The position numbers were made by a program, and so were the translations under genes. A stretch of DNA of 39,946 nt from Bacteroidales bacterium (GTDB lineage Bacteria > Bacteroidota > Bacteroidia > Bacteroidales > P3), in NCBI GenBank assembly GCA_004551865.1, contig SFPR01000026.1, positions 1 through 39,946 on the forward strand, read 5' to 3'. The notes under the pieces were generated by a model. That model was not told the origin of the DNA and did not search any database. It worked only from the letters and a program-made list of their open reading frames with translations. Positions 14,465-22,615 of the stretch are shown piece after piece. Each line of letters starts with the position of its first letter. Within the stretch, counting starts at the first letter, position 1.

Positions 14465-15607
14465 ATGAAATTCAAACAATTAAGTTTTTTGACACGAAGA
14501 AGCATCGAAGCCTTGTGCTTCCTTGTTGTCTTCTTTGCCATATTCGGCTATTTGGCTCACAGAATGGGATTGGCAAATATGCTCAACACCATAATGAAAA
14601 CGGCATACGACCTTTTGATGAACACCGTTTTCTACCTCATGGCGATAACCGTGCTTTCGGGAGCGCTAAGTAAGCTGCTCACAGAGTTCGGAGTGGTGAG
14701 ATTGTTGGAGCAGATATTGCGTCCTTTGATGAAACCGCTGTTCAACCTTCCCGGAGTGGCAGCTTTGGGCGGCGTCTTGACCTTTCTTTCCGACAATCCT
14801 GCAATCATAAGTTTGGCAAACGACAAAAATTTCAGCCAATACTTTAAGAAATACCAGCTTGTGTCGCTCACCAACTTCGGAACGGCATTCGGAATGGGCT
14901 TGATAGTGATAGTTTTCATGACAGGCTTGGGATATGGCTCAGGAGCTTTGATAGGACTTATCGGAGCGGTGGGCGGTTGTATTGTTTCGACTCGTCTGAT
15001 GCAGCGTTTTACAATAAAGGCTTACCCCGAAATGAAAGAAGCTGTGAATGCCGAAGGAAATGAAGAGAACATTTCTTTCAAGAGTGAAGGCAACATATTC
15101 ATGAGGATTTTGAATTCGGTGTTGGACGGAGGCAAAAGCGGAGTATCAATCGGCGTTGCAATCATTCCGGGAGTGCTTGTGATTTCGACTTTCGTCATGA
15201 TGCTCACTTTCGGAGCCTCAAAAAGCGGAGAATATACTGGAGCAGCATACGAAGGTGTGGCTTTGTTGCCATATCTTGCAAACAAAATCAGCATAGTCTT
15301 CGAATGGTTGTTCGGATTTACTCATGCCGAATTGGTGTCTTTCCCAATCACCTCGCTCGGAGCCGTGGGTGCTGCCTTGAGTCTTATTCCAAAGTTTGCA
15401 GCCGAAGGATTTATAGACGGAAATGCAATAGCTGTTTGTACCGCAATGGGAATGTGTTGGAGCGGATTTCTCTCTACACACACCGCAATGTTGGATTCGT
15501 TGGGATACAGAAAGCTCATTTCAAAAGCCATTCTCGCCCACACAATCGGAGGATTTGTTGCAGGAATTGTGGCACACTGGGCTTTCGTCCTTATCAGCCT
15601 CATCTGA
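14465..15607 (+). CDS. nucleoside recognition (Gate) domain membrane protein
   Basis: The 380-residue integral membrane protein has about eight to ten hydrophobic segments and two Gate-type regions, one around residues 50-150 (FYLMAITVLSGALSKLL, FLSDNPAIISLAND) and one in the C-terminal half (FPITSLGAVGAALSLIP, MGMCWSGFLSTHTAMLD). Proteins of this class resemble spore maturation proteins SpmA/SpmB and the CD0519/CD1768 group. They are probably inner-membrane transporters, but the substrate is not established. It is probably cotranscribed with the porin 19 bases upstream, which could give a joint outer- and inner-membrane route for one solute; that is an inference. Confidence 0.8.
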   Translation: MKFKQLSFLTRRSIEALCFLVVFFAIFGYLAHRMGLANMLNTIMKTAYDLLMNTVFYLMAITVLSGALSKLLTEFGVVRLLEQILRPLMKPLFNLPGVAALGGVLTFLSDNPAIISLANDKNFSQYFKKYQLVSLTNFGTAFGMGLIVIVFMTGLGYGSGALIGLIGAVGGCIVSTRLMQRFTIKAYPEMKEAVNAEGNEENISFKSEGNIFMRILNSVLDGGKSGVSIGVAIIPGVLVISTFVMMLTFGASKSGEYTGAAYEGVALLPYLANKISIVFEWLFGFTHAELVSFPITSLGAVGAALSLIPKFAAEGFIDGNAIAVCTAMGMCWSGFLSTHTAMLDSLGYRKLISKAILAHTIGGFVAGIVAHWAFVLISLI

Positions 15608-15676
15608 TGTACCAAAAAACCCTTTTGAACAAAAAGAAATCGGAGAACCAATAACCAACATTTGAACACAAGACAC

Positions 15677-15714
15677 AAAAGCGGCGATTTGCAAGCTCAA
15701 ATTGCCGCTTTTTT
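15677..15714 (+). terminator. intrinsic terminator after the porin-Gate operon
   Basis: AAAAGCGGC (15677-15685) pairs with GCCGCTTTT (15704-15712) with an inner TTT/AAA pairing, and is followed by further T residues. Confidence 0.75.
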
Positions 15715-15744
15715 GATTTGACAAAAGACAAAACACCACAGCAA

Positions 15745-16569
15745 ATGTCCGAAAAATGGCAGATATATGCCGATTGGAATCCGTGGCACGGCTGTACGAA
15801 AATCAGCCCGGGCTGTTTGCACTGCTATGTCTATCGACAAGACAGCATGTACGGCACACAGACAGCTTCAAACATCGCCCGCAAAACGGCAGCCTTCAAT
15901 CTGCCGATAAAACGCAAAAGAGACAAATCGTGGAAAATTGAAAGCGGAAAAATAGTCTTCACCTGCTTCACCTCAGACTTCCTTCTGCAAGACGCCGACC
16001 CTTGGAGAAAAGAGTGTTGGCAGATGATACGCCAAAGAAACGACCTGCGGTTTTACTTTTTTACCAAACGCATCGACCGTTTCATGCAGTGCATTCCCGA
16101 CGATTGGAACGAAGGATACGACAATGTGCTTGTGGGCTGCACAGTCGAAAATCAACAAATGGCAGACTACCGACTTCCGATATTCAAAGCCCTTCCCATA
16201 AAACACAAAAGCATAATTGCCGCACCCCTTATCGAACATATCGACATAAGAGCCTACATCGACAGCGACATTGAGGAAGTTGCCACCGGAGGAGAGAGCG
16301 GATTGCAGGCAAGAGTCTGCAATTTCGACTGGATTCTCGACCTGAGAGAACAATGTGTGGCAGCAAACGTACCATTCAGATTTCACCAAACCGGAGCAAG
16401 ACTGCTCAAAGACGGCAAACTCTACCGCATTCCTCGCCGCTATCAGCTCTCTCAGGCACACAAAGCCAATATCGACTACCGCATAGGCAAATTTTTTGTT
16501 CCCGAAACCGCCAAATATCAATGGGAAGGAAGCGACTACCGAAGCCCAAACGACAAGGCGACAATTTAA
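15745..16569 (+). CDS. DUF5131 (phage Gp37/Gp68-like) family protein
   Basis: The 274-residue protein belongs to the family once named phage protein Gp37/Gp68. It begins with WNPWHGCTKISPGCLHCYV, which places Cys17, Cys24 and Cys27 in a C-x6-C-x2-C pattern like that of radical-SAM-type iron-sulfur proteins. Other conserved pieces are VFTCFTSDF, YFFTKRIDR, GCTVENQQMADYR and EVATGGESG. The activity is unknown; iron-sulfur binding is an inference from the cysteines. The ATG at 15745 is chosen; a TTG at 15718 would add nine residues. It is isolated, with a terminator upstream and a long repeat region downstream, and the family is common on phages and accessory DNA. Confidence 0.82.
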   Translation: MSEKWQIYADWNPWHGCTKISPGCLHCYVYRQDSMYGTQTASNIARKTAAFNLPIKRKRDKSWKIESGKIVFTCFTSDFLLQDADPWRKECWQMIRQRNDLRFYFFTKRIDRFMQCIPDDWNEGYDNVLVGCTVENQQMADYRLPIFKALPIKHKSIIAAPLIEHIDIRAYIDSDIEEVATGGESGLQARVCNFDWILDLREQCVAANVPFRFHQTGARLLKDGKLYRIPRRYQLSQAHKANIDYRIGKFFVPETAKYQWEGSDYRSPNDKATI

Positions 16570-16629
16570 CCTCGCCAAACAAGCAGCATAAAACGCTGAT
16601 TATCTTTGACAAAAGGCCTTTCCGCCATT

Positions 16630-16766
16630 TGGTAATAGTATTCCCAAAAATTTTTCGGTTTGGTAATCCGATTACCACGCCGTGGTAATGGTATTTTTTC
16701 GGCGTGGTAATGGTATTACCATGGGAAGGTAATGGTATTACCATAAGGCTGGTAATACTATTACCA
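16630..16766. repeat. tandem palindrome array, TGGTAATNNNATTACCA family, about 22-bp pitch
   Basis: Six copies of a 17-bp dyad start with GGTAAT at 16631, 16662, 16684, 16706, 16728 and 16751. The last five are spaced 22, 22, 22 and 23 bases apart. Copies at 16661, 16705 and 16750 are perfect TGGTAAT...ATTACCA dyads; the others have a degenerate right arm or one changed base. It lies in the gap of 314 bases between the converging DUF5131 and trmN6 genes, just left of array C. No gene is seen in that gap. Confidence 0.85.
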
Positions 16767-16808
16767 ACAAAGCAAGAAGATAAAAACCAAAATGCCAATT
16801 TGGAAAAT

Positions 16809-16885
16809 GAAACGCCGATCTATTCTGACAAAACGCCCTTTCAGAAAAATAAAACGGCGTTTCGTCAATGTCGAAACGCCGTTTT
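16809..16885. repeat. array C: four dyad units at the 3' end of trmN6
   Basis: Cores begin at 16813 (CGCCG), 16834 (CGCCC), 16855 (CGGCG) and 16877 (CGCCG), spaced 21, 21 and 22. The last unit's GTTTTA supplies the TAA stop codon of trmN6 on the minus strand (16884-16886), so the array touches coding sequence. Confidence 0.88.
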
Positions 16886-17588
16886 ACAGAAGGATTTCGG
16901 AAACTATGGCTTTGTATTCGGGGGTGTATTCGCCGTTGCAAGTGCGAATGGTGAGGGTTGCTTCTTCTCGGCGGACGGCTTTCGGGCTGTATATATTGAC
17001 TACTCTTATTATCGGTCTGTCTTCTTTGGGGAAGATTTTGACTTGTCTTGATATGTGTATGTTCTTGCGGGCAAAGAGCTGTTCGGTTTCTTTGCTTTGG
17101 GCTTCGGGAAGTATGATTGCTATTTGGGCTTCGGGGGTTATGATGCGTGAAATACCCTCCACAAGCTCGCCAAAGGGGAGCTTGTCGTTGTGTCGTGCAA
17201 GGTTGCGGCTTGCCTTGGGGGCTTTGAGGCTATCGACAAAGTAGGGCGGATTGCTGACAACAAGGTCAAAGCGACCGATGTGGTCTTTGTTTGCCGCAAA
17301 GTCTTGAAGGCTTGTCTCGATTGCCTGCATTCGGTCGGCAAAGGGGCTTGATGCAAAGTTATTTCGTGCTTGTGCCATACTCGGAGTGTCGATGTCGATT
17401 GCGGTTACCGTGGCTTGCGGGTTGAATTGGGCTGCCAATAGTGCCACAACTCCACACCCTGTGCCTATGTCGAGTATATGTTTTGCCCGATTGCGAGGCA
17501 TGAGTGATGAGAGAAGGACTGCATCGGTGCCGACTTTCATTGATGAAAGGCTGTGGTCGAGTGAGAATTGCTTAAACGAAAATTCCAT
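16884..17588 (-). CDS. trmN6: tRNA1(Val) adenine-37 N6-methyltransferase (TrmN6/YfiC)
   Basis: TrmN6 methylates N6 of A37 in tRNA-Val. The 234-residue protein shows the SAM-binding motif I LDIGTGCGVVALL (about 39-51), acidic AIDID at the end of strand 2, and the N6-methyltransferase motif NPPYF (113-117). The start FKQFSLDHSLSSMKVGTDAVLL is the family's N-terminal signature, with the ATG at 17588; an upstream in-frame start would read into the neighbouring terminator. The C-terminus ends at the edge of repeat array C, which provides the stop codon. It lies downstream of the exbD terminator, so it probably has its own weak promoter, which I cannot see. Confidence 0.88.
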   Translation of the reverse strand: MEFSFKQFSLDHSLSSMKVGTDAVLLSSLMPRNRAKHILDIGTGCGVVALLAAQFNPQATVTAIDIDTPSMAQARNNFASSPFADRMQAIETSLQDFAANKDHIGRFDLVVSNPPYFVDSLKAPKASRNLARHNDKLPFGELVEGISRIITPEAQIAIILPEAQSKETEQLFARKNIHISRQVKIFPKEDRPIIRVVNIYSPKAVRREEATLTIRTCNGEYTPEYKAIVSEILL

Positions 17589-17599
17589 GTCTGCTCTTA

Positions 17600-17634
17600 C
17601 AAAAAAGAGTTGTCCGCTTGTTGCGAACAACTCT
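17600..17634 (-). terminator. intrinsic terminator of the exbB-exbD operon
   Basis: On the minus strand AGAGTTGT, then CGC-AACAA-GCG, then ACAACTCT form a long hairpin followed by TTTTTT (17606 to 17601). It lies 24 bases after the last exbD stop codon. Confidence 0.88.
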
Positions 17635-17657
17635 CATATTTGTCGGTGTCAATACTC

Positions 17658-18128
17658 TTAGTAAGTATCTTTTACTCTTCGAGATGCAGCATACATTATT
17701 CTCAACGCACCTGCTTTTCTCAATTCTTGTTTTACGTCGGTTACGTCTCCCATTTTCACTTCCTTGTCGCACTTGATTGTGGTTGTGAGGAAGGGTTTGT
17801 CTTCTTCGCTTCTTGCAGCTCTTTCTGCTTCAACAAAAGAGACAATGTCGTTCAACTCTCCGAATTGGTCGTTCAACTGAAAACGTGTTGCCGAACCGTA
17901 TTTGCGTTCTTCAATCGGTGTTCCGATGTAGATGTAACTTACAAGCGACTTCTTTTCCAACTTTTGGATTTCGGAGGCTTGAGGTACATTTACTTTGACC
18001 ATGAGAGAGCTTTCTCTCATTGTGGTAATCACCATGAAGAAGAACAACAACATAAAGATAATGTCGGACATCGAACCCATGTTCATCTCAGGTAACGAGC
18101 CTGAATTCTTTTGCTTAAATTTTGCCAT
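17658..18128 (-). CDS. ExbD/TolR-family energy-transduction protein (second copy)
   Basis: This 156-residue inner-membrane protein has a short cytoplasmic N-terminus, one transmembrane helix (SMSDIIFMLLFFFMVITT, with the conserved Asp at its start) and a periplasmic domain. ExbD works with ExbB to use the proton gradient to energise TonB and outer-membrane receptors. Its ATG overlaps the stop codon of the upstream exbD by one base (TAATG), so translation is coupled. The ending DVKQELRKAGALRIMYAASR is typical of Bacteroidota ExbD2 proteins. It is the last gene of the operon. Confidence 0.9.
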   Translation of the reverse strand: MAKFKQKNSGSLPEMNMGSMSDIIFMLLFFFMVITTMRESSLMVKVNVPQASEIQKLEKKSLVSYIYIGTPIEERKYGSATRFQLNDQFGELNDIVSFVEAERAARSEEDKPFLTTTIKCDKEVKMGDVTDVKQELRKAGALRIMYAASRRVKDTY

Positions 18129-18709
18129 TACTTGTTACCTCCTATGTTTTTAGGTTCTGCTTCCGAAATAGCAATCGGAATTGCTTTGTCTATTGCTTCT
18201 CTTTGTGCTTCGCTGCAATCGACGTATGCTTTTCCAAATTTTGTTTTTGCCATTTCGTCTCTCAATTCATTGACTGCTGCCGTAAGCTCATTTTGTACCA
18301 TAAGATACATTTCGTATGAGGTTCCACGGTCATTTTGCAATGAGATTACTCCCTTCGATACCTCAACCGTTCCCAACAAAGGAATGTCCTTTGTCATCTT
18401 TTCGGGAAGATTGTCTAAGTTGTTGGGGTTTGAAAGAAATTCTTTTGCTCTTTCTTTCAACAAGTTAATCTCTCCCAACTCTCCGTTGAAAAGGAGCTGG
18501 TCGTCTTTGTTCACCAAAACAACAAAAGTGTTCCTTCGGTGAATGTCAGGCGGCTTGACGTTCGGATCCGATGGCGGCGGAAGTCGTCTTTGTATTCCCA
18601 TGTCCGTGTTGATTGAAGATGTCAACAAGAAAAAGGTCAGCAACAAAAACGAAATGTCCGACATGGACGAACTGTTAAGTGCCGGTAATTTCTTCTTTCC
18701 TCTTGCCAT
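18128..18709 (-). CDS. ExbD/TolR-family energy-transduction protein (first copy)
   Basis: This 193-residue protein has the same layout as the following gene: a positively charged N-terminus (MARGKKKLPALNSSSMSD), one transmembrane helix (ISFLLLTFFLLTSSI) with the conserved SMSD aspartate, and a longer periplasmic domain. Bacteroidota commonly carry two different ExbD proteins in tandem, which may form a heteromeric complex with one ExbB. One base separates it from the upstream membrane-protein gene, and it overlaps the next exbD by one base. Confidence 0.9.
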   Translation of the reverse strand: MARGKKKLPALNSSSMSDISFLLLTFFLLTSSINTDMGIQRRLPPPSDPNVKPPDIHRRNTFVVLVNKDDQLLFNGELGEINLLKERAKEFLSNPNNLDNLPEKMTKDIPLLGTVEVSKGVISLQNDRGTSYEMYLMVQNELTAAVNELRDEMAKTKFGKAYVDCSEAQREAIDKAIPIAISEAEPKNIGGNK

Positions 18710-18710
18710 T

Positions 18711-19181
18711 TTACTTCAATTTTTTTGCTATTTCCGCATATACAGCAGCCAAAATTACGCCTGCAAACAATACATACACGGTGTACATGCACGCTCCGAT
18801 AAGTTTGGAACTTGAATAGTCCGAACCGGTCTTTTCAAATACTTCTTTAGGAATATCTGTTCCCGAAGACAATAGATAAGACACTACGAACACAATAACC
18901 AATGCTCCCACGCCTATCAAGATACCCATTTGTTTCTTTGGGTCTTCTATCAAACCTTTTATGATTTGTGTTAGTGCAAATCCTAATGCTGCCACTATGC
19001 TTGCTCCAAACAATACCATGACACTCCAATATGATATGTTCCAAAACATCATGGCTGTCGATTGTTCTTCAATAGGCATTGCCTTGTCAAATGAGATTGC
19101 ATAGCCGACTGCACATATAGACGCAATAACTCCGATAGCTATTGCTATTATCCAATATATTTTTCTAAAATCTCTTTTCAT
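18711..19181 (-). CDS. four-helix membrane protein of the ExbB operon
   Basis: The 156-residue protein has four predicted membrane segments: IIAIAIGVIASICAVGYAI, VMVLFGASIVAALGFAL, GILIGVGALVIVFVVSYLL and VYVLFAGVILAAVYA. No catalytic motif is seen. It lies between exbB (69 bases upstream) and exbD (one base downstream), an arrangement often seen in Bacteroidota, and is therefore probably an accessory or assembly part of the ExbB/ExbD complex. That role is inferred from position only. Confidence 0.75.
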   Translation of the reverse strand: MKRDFRKIYWIIAIAIGVIASICAVGYAISFDKAMPIEEQSTAMMFWNISYWSVMVLFGASIVAALGFALTQIIKGLIEDPKKQMGILIGVGALVIVFVVSYLLSSGTDIPKEVFEKTGSDYSSSKLIGACMYTVYVLFAGVILAAVYAEIAKKLK

Positions 19182-19250
19182 TTTACCTCCTTGGTTATTA
19201 CAAAGTATTTACTCTTTGCCTGAACAAACAGGCTTTTGGGTCGTGGTAAA

Positions 19251-20066
19251 TTACTTTTTTCTGTTTTTTACCAAGATGTCCATGAATGTGATTGAAGAGT
19301 CTTCCATTGTTGCAACCAATCCTTCTATCTTAGATAGTAAGTAGTTGTAGCAAACTTGAAGAACCAAAGCTGTTATCAAACCGAAGACTGTTGTCAAAAG
19401 GGCAACTTTCATACCTCCTGCAACAACGGTTGGAGATATATCACCTGCTTTTTCAATGTCATCGAACGCTTGAACCATACCGATAACTGTTCCCAAGAAA
19501 CCAAAAGAAGGTGCGATTGCAATAAACAAGGAAATCCAAACCATGTTGCTTTCCAATCTTGCCATTTGAACTCCGCCGTATGAGGTCAAAGCCTTTTCAA
19601 CATCTTCCAAACCGTTGTCCAATCTGTCCAATCCTTGGTAGAAGATTGAGGCAACTGGTCCTCTTGTGTTGCGACATACGTCTTTTGCTCCTTCGACATC
19701 GCCTGCCACAATGCGTTCTTCAACTTTCTTCAAAAGCTTGTCTGCATTTGTGGTTGCAAGGTTTAGATAAAGGATTCTTTCAATAACCAATGCCAAACCC
19801 AAAATCAAACAAACCAATACCGGAGTCATCCAACCAACACCACCTTCGATGTATTTTTTCTTGAGGGCTTGGTGGAATGAAACTTCTTCTGCCGGAGCTG
19901 CAACTTCCTCAGCCTCTGCAGCCGGTTGTTGTTCAACTGCAGATTCTGTGGCAGAAACACTTGTCGTTTCAGTTTCTGCATCTTTTTGATTTTGTGCAAA
20001 AACTGCATTTGATAAACCTAACGTCAATAACATAACCATTGACAAATAAGCACATACTTTTTTCAT
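19251..20066 (-). CDS. exbB: ExbB/MotA/TolQ proton channel protein
   Basis: ExbB forms the proton-conducting inner-membrane pentamer that drives TonB. The 271-residue protein has a cleavable-looking signal sequence (ending SNAVFAQ), an acidic alanine- and proline-rich linker (about 30-65), then the MotA/TolQ/ExbB core. The core helices are GWMTPVLVCLILGLALVIERILY (in two overlapping parts, GWMTPVLVCLILG and LALVIERILY), WISLFIAIAPSFGFLGTVIGM and VVAGGMKVALLTTVFGLITAL, with the family motif GFLGTVIGMVQAF. The N-terminal signal and linker are usual in Bacteroidota. It is the first gene of a four-gene operon serving TonB-dependent receptors such as the barrel at 6.6 kb. Confidence 0.92.
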   Translation of the reverse strand: MKKVCAYLSMVMLLTLGLSNAVFAQNQKDAETETTSVSATESAVEQQPAAEAEEVAAPAEEVSFHQALKKKYIEGGVGWMTPVLVCLILGLALVIERILYLNLATTNADKLLKKVEERIVAGDVEGAKDVCRNTRGPVASIFYQGLDRLDNGLEDVEKALTSYGGVQMARLESNMVWISLFIAIAPSFGFLGTVIGMVQAFDDIEKAGDISPTVVAGGMKVALLTTVFGLITALVLQVCYNYLLSKIEGLVATMEDSSITFMDILVKNRKK

Positions 20067-20128
20067 CGCGTTTTTTGTTGTTTTATTATTACTTAAATTG
20101 AACTTCTTTTCTCCTCCATAGGATTTTG

Positions 20129-20159
20129 CAAATTTACAATCTTATTTTTGAAATACAAT
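20129..20159 (-). promoter_or_regulatory. promoter for the exbB operon
   Basis: On the minus strand TAAATTTG (20129-20136) matches TAnnTTTG, with ATTG (20156-20159) at a 19-base spacer. The ATG at 20066 implies a leader of about 55 bases. Confidence 0.65.
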
Positions 20160-20165
20160 CTTTAT

Positions 20166-20192
20166 CGGCGAAAAAATCGCCAAAATGGCGTT
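20166..20192 (-). terminator. terminator-like hairpin after the CNNM/CBS gene
   Basis: AAAAAATCGCC and GGCGTTTTTTT surround the loop AAAAT, giving a stem with one mismatch and T runs on both strands. CGGCGA upstream can also pair with TCGCC. The base composition recalls the 21-bp arrays, but the spacing does not fit. Confidence 0.5.
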
Positions 20193-20202
20193 TTTTTGTC
20201 TT

Positions 20203-21501
20203 TCACTCTTCTTGAACTGATTGATTTTCATTGCTTTTTATTGAAACAAGAACTTTGTCTATTCTTGTCGAATCCATATCTACTATCTCAAATACGAACT
20301 TATCCCATTCGATTTTCTCGCCTTCTTTTGGTATGACACCGATTTTTGAAAACAGCAGACCGCTTATGGTGTTGTAATTGTTGTCTTGATAAACATCTTC
20401 CATATCAAAATGGCTCAAAAAGTCGTAAAACGAATACTGTCCGCCTATAAGGAAAGTACCGTCTGCTCTTTCCATAAATTCGTCTTCGTCATCTTCTGTC
20501 TCAAACTCCGAAGAGTTGCCGACAAGCGACTCCAAAATATCATTCATCGTAACCATTCCCTCAACCATTCCAAACTCGTCTATTATCAATGCGTAATGTA
20601 TTTTGTTCTCTTTGAAAGTCTCCAAAGCATCATAAACACTTACGCTTTCGTGGAGGTATTGCGGTTGTCTCATTATGTCTTTTATGGTCTTGTTGTTGTC
20701 TGTATTTTTGAACAAATCTTTGAGATAGACCACTCCAACAATCTTATCGAGAGTTTTGTCTGCCACCGGATATATATAATGTATCTTTCTGGCAAGTTTT
20801 TCTTTGATTGAAGAGAGTACATCATCAACATCGAGCCACTCAAACTCTGTTCGGTGTGTCATAAGCGACGAAATGTCTCTGTCTCCCAACGAAAAGACTC
20901 TATCAACTATGTCTTGCTCGACTTCTTGTATCTCTCCGTCTTCGGTACTGTCATTTATCATCGACTTGATTTCTTCTTCGGTAACGGTGTTGTTGTGTTT
21001 CTTTATTCCGAATATTGAAGTCAGTGCCTGAGTAGAAACAGACAGCAACCACACAAAGGGATAGAACAGCTTGGTAAGCAAGTTCATCGGTTTGATGATT
21101 ATACCCGATATTTTCTCAGGGCTGTTCATTCCGAGCTTTTTAGGAAACAATTCTCCAAGCACAAGAGTAACGTAGGTGATTACAAGTATTATGACCACTC
21201 TTGCGATTGCTTCGGCAGAGTAAGGGTCAATCCCAAATCTCTCAATAAAATTCCCCAATGGTTCTCTGAGACTTTCGCCCGAATACATACCCGTAATCAA
21301 ACCGACGGCTGTGATTGCAATCTGAACGGTCGAAAGAAAGTTGTCGGGATTTTCCGCAACATTCAAAATTTGTCGTGCTGTCTTGTTTCCTTTCTTCGCC
21401 TGAGCGTCAAGTTTCGACTTTCGAGACGAAACGACCGATATTTCGGACATTGAAAACAATCCATTGACAAGTATGAGTGCCAATATTATCAGTAATTCCA
21501 C
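20203..21501 (-). CDS. hemolysin-family membrane protein (CNNM, CBS pair, CorC_HlyC)
   Basis: The 432-residue protein has an N-terminal CNNM domain with membrane helices (LLIILALILVNGLFSMSEIS to LVLGELFPKKLG), then two CBS domains (about 205-325, including LMTHRTEFEWLDV and DEFGMVEGMVTMNDILE). A C-terminal transporter-associated domain follows (DGTFLIGGQYSFYDF to VDMDSTRIDKVLV). Relatives such as MpfA, YfjD and CorC take part in magnesium efflux or cobalt/magnesium resistance; the old hemolysin label is unreliable. The start lies five bases after lspA, placing it in the dksA-lspA operon. Confidence 0.88.
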   Translation of the reverse strand: MELLIILALILVNGLFSMSEISVVSSRKSKLDAQAKKGNKTARQILNVAENPDNFLSTVQIAITAVGLITGMYSGESLREPLGNFIERFGIDPYSAEAIARVVIILVITYVTLVLGELFPKKLGMNSPEKISGIIIKPMNLLTKLFYPFVWLLSVSTQALTSIFGIKKHNNTVTEEEIKSMINDSTEDGEIQEVEQDIVDRVFSLGDRDISSLMTHRTEFEWLDVDDVLSSIKEKLARKIHYIYPVADKTLDKIVGVVYLKDLFKNTDNNKTIKDIMRQPQYLHESVSVYDALETFKENKIHYALIIDEFGMVEGMVTMNDILESLVGNSSEFETEDDEDEFMERADGTFLIGGQYSFYDFLSHFDMEDVYQDNNYNTISGLLFSKIGVIPKEGEKIEWDKFVFEIVDMDSTRIDKVLVSIKSNENQSVQEE

Positions 21502-21506
21502 TTCGA

Positions 21507-22169
21507 TTAGTTATTTTTTCCTGTCGAAAGGTCGTTTTGAGTTTGCTCTGCCACGACCTCGGACGACTTTTTGTCATTCACAAACAAGGTAATTAACAAA
21601 ACGACAACTCCCATTGTTATCGCAATGTCGGAAATATTGAAGATAGCATTGAAGAATCTGAAATGTGTCCCTCCCCATATAGGCAGCCAATCGGGCAGAA
21701 CGGTGTCGATAAGAGGGAAATAGAACATATCCACAACCTTACCCAAACCAAGCGGAGCATAACCTCCCTCGGGCGGAAAAGCCTGAGCCAAAGAGAAGAA
21801 GGTACTCTCAGAAAATATCAGCCCATAGAACAGAGAGTCCAATATGTTTCCCACAGCTCCTGCAAAGATAAGAGTAAAACTATATATGGTAAGCGTGCGA
21901 GCTTTGCTCTTTATCAACTTCACAAGGTACCAACCAATCAAACAAGATGCCACAATCCTGAAACCGGTCAGCAGATACTTGCCCACTTCTCCCCCAAAGG
22001 ACATTCCGAACGCCATTCCCTCGTTCTCGATAAAGTGCAACTTGCACCAGTCTCCCAAAAGAGAAACCTCTTCACCCAATGTAAAGTTCAGTTTCACCCA
22101 TATTTTTAGAATTTGGTCCGCAAGGAGAATTGCAATAACCAAGACAAATGGTTTTTTCAGCTCTTTCAC
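21507..22169 (-). CDS. lspA: lipoprotein signal peptidase (signal peptidase II)
   Basis: LspA cleaves signal peptides from diacylglyceryl-modified prolipoproteins in the inner membrane. The 220-residue protein has four membrane segments and both catalytic aspartates: Asp111 in AGAVGNILDSLFYG and Asp181 in FNAIFNISDIAITMG. The N-terminal LADQILKIWVK and HFIENEGMAFG are also conserved. A longer loop between the two aspartates (FPPEGGYAPLGLGKVVDMF) is typical of Bacteroidota. Its ATG overlaps the dksA stop by four bases, so translation is coupled, as in many related genomes. Confidence 0.95.
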   Translation of the reverse strand: MKELKKPFVLVIAILLADQILKIWVKLNFTLGEEVSLLGDWCKLHFIENEGMAFGMSFGGEVGKYLLTGFRIVASCLIGWYLVKLIKSKARTLTIYSFTLIFAGAVGNILDSLFYGLIFSESTFFSLAQAFPPEGGYAPLGLGKVVDMFYFPLIDTVLPDWLPIWGGTHFRFFNAIFNISDIAITMGVVVLLITLFVNDKKSSEVVAEQTQNDLSTGKNN

Positions 22170-22549
22170 TTTTTGTGTTGGTTTAGTTTTGCCTCAACGC
22201 TCAAAGTTGCATGGGGAACAAGGCGAAGTCTTTCTTTGGGAATAAGTTTGCCGGTAACCCTGCACACTCCGTAGGTTTTGTTTTCAATCCTGATTAGAGC
22301 CGACTCCAAGTCTTTTATGAATTTCTGCTGACGAGCGGCCATGTTTGCATTATATTCTTTGCTGCTGACGCTGCTTCCCTCTTCAAGGATTTTGAATGTG
22401 GGAGCTGTATCGCTGATGTCGTTGGAATCATTGGCAAATGCCTCGGTAAGCGTGGCTAAGTTTTCTTTTGCCCTTGCCAATTTTTCAAGAATGATTTCCT
22501 TGAACTCTTGCAATTCTTCATCAGAATATCTCACCCGTTTGTCTTCCAT
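22166..22549 (-). CDS. dksA: DksA/TraR-family transcription regulator
   Basis: The 127-residue protein starts MEDKRVRYSDEELQEFKEII, followed by a coiled-coil hairpin (about 8-95) with DISDTAPTFKILEEG, then the C-terminal block YGVCRVTGKLIPKERLRLVPHA. DksA proteins insert the coiled coil into the secondary channel of RNA polymerase and, with ppGpp, adjust rRNA and amino-acid promoters. Only one cysteine remains of the usual zinc-finger four, as is normal in Bacteroidota. An upstream ATG at 22606 would add 19 lysine-rich residues, but the shorter start matches relatives better. It overlaps lspA by four bases. Confidence 0.88.
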   Translation of the reverse strand: MEDKRVRYSDEELQEFKEIILEKLARAKENLATLTEAFANDSNDISDTAPTFKILEEGSSVSSKEYNANMAARQQKFIKDLESALIRIENKTYGVCRVTGKLIPKERLRLVPHATLSVEAKLNQHKK

Positions 22550-22615
22550 TTTTGATTTATTTTTTAGTTTCTTGTTGTCTGTTTTCGCAATTTTGACTTC
22601 ATTCATTCAACAATC

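Noticed and set aside
16601..16608. TATCTTTG promoter-like box reading rightward into the repeat region
   Set aside because: There is no TTTG-like -33 box at the right distance and no gene downstream on that strand. An RNA through the arrays is possible but unsupported.
16630..16885. Direct-repeat region as a CRISPR array
   Set aside because: Units are palindromes with linkers of only a few bases, no unique spacers of about 30 bases, and no cas genes nearby.
20161..20195. CGGCG/CGCC/GGCG cluster as a ninth member of the 21-bp family
   Set aside because: Core spacings are 12 and 8 bases, not 21, and the unit dyad is absent. It is better read as a terminator hairpin.
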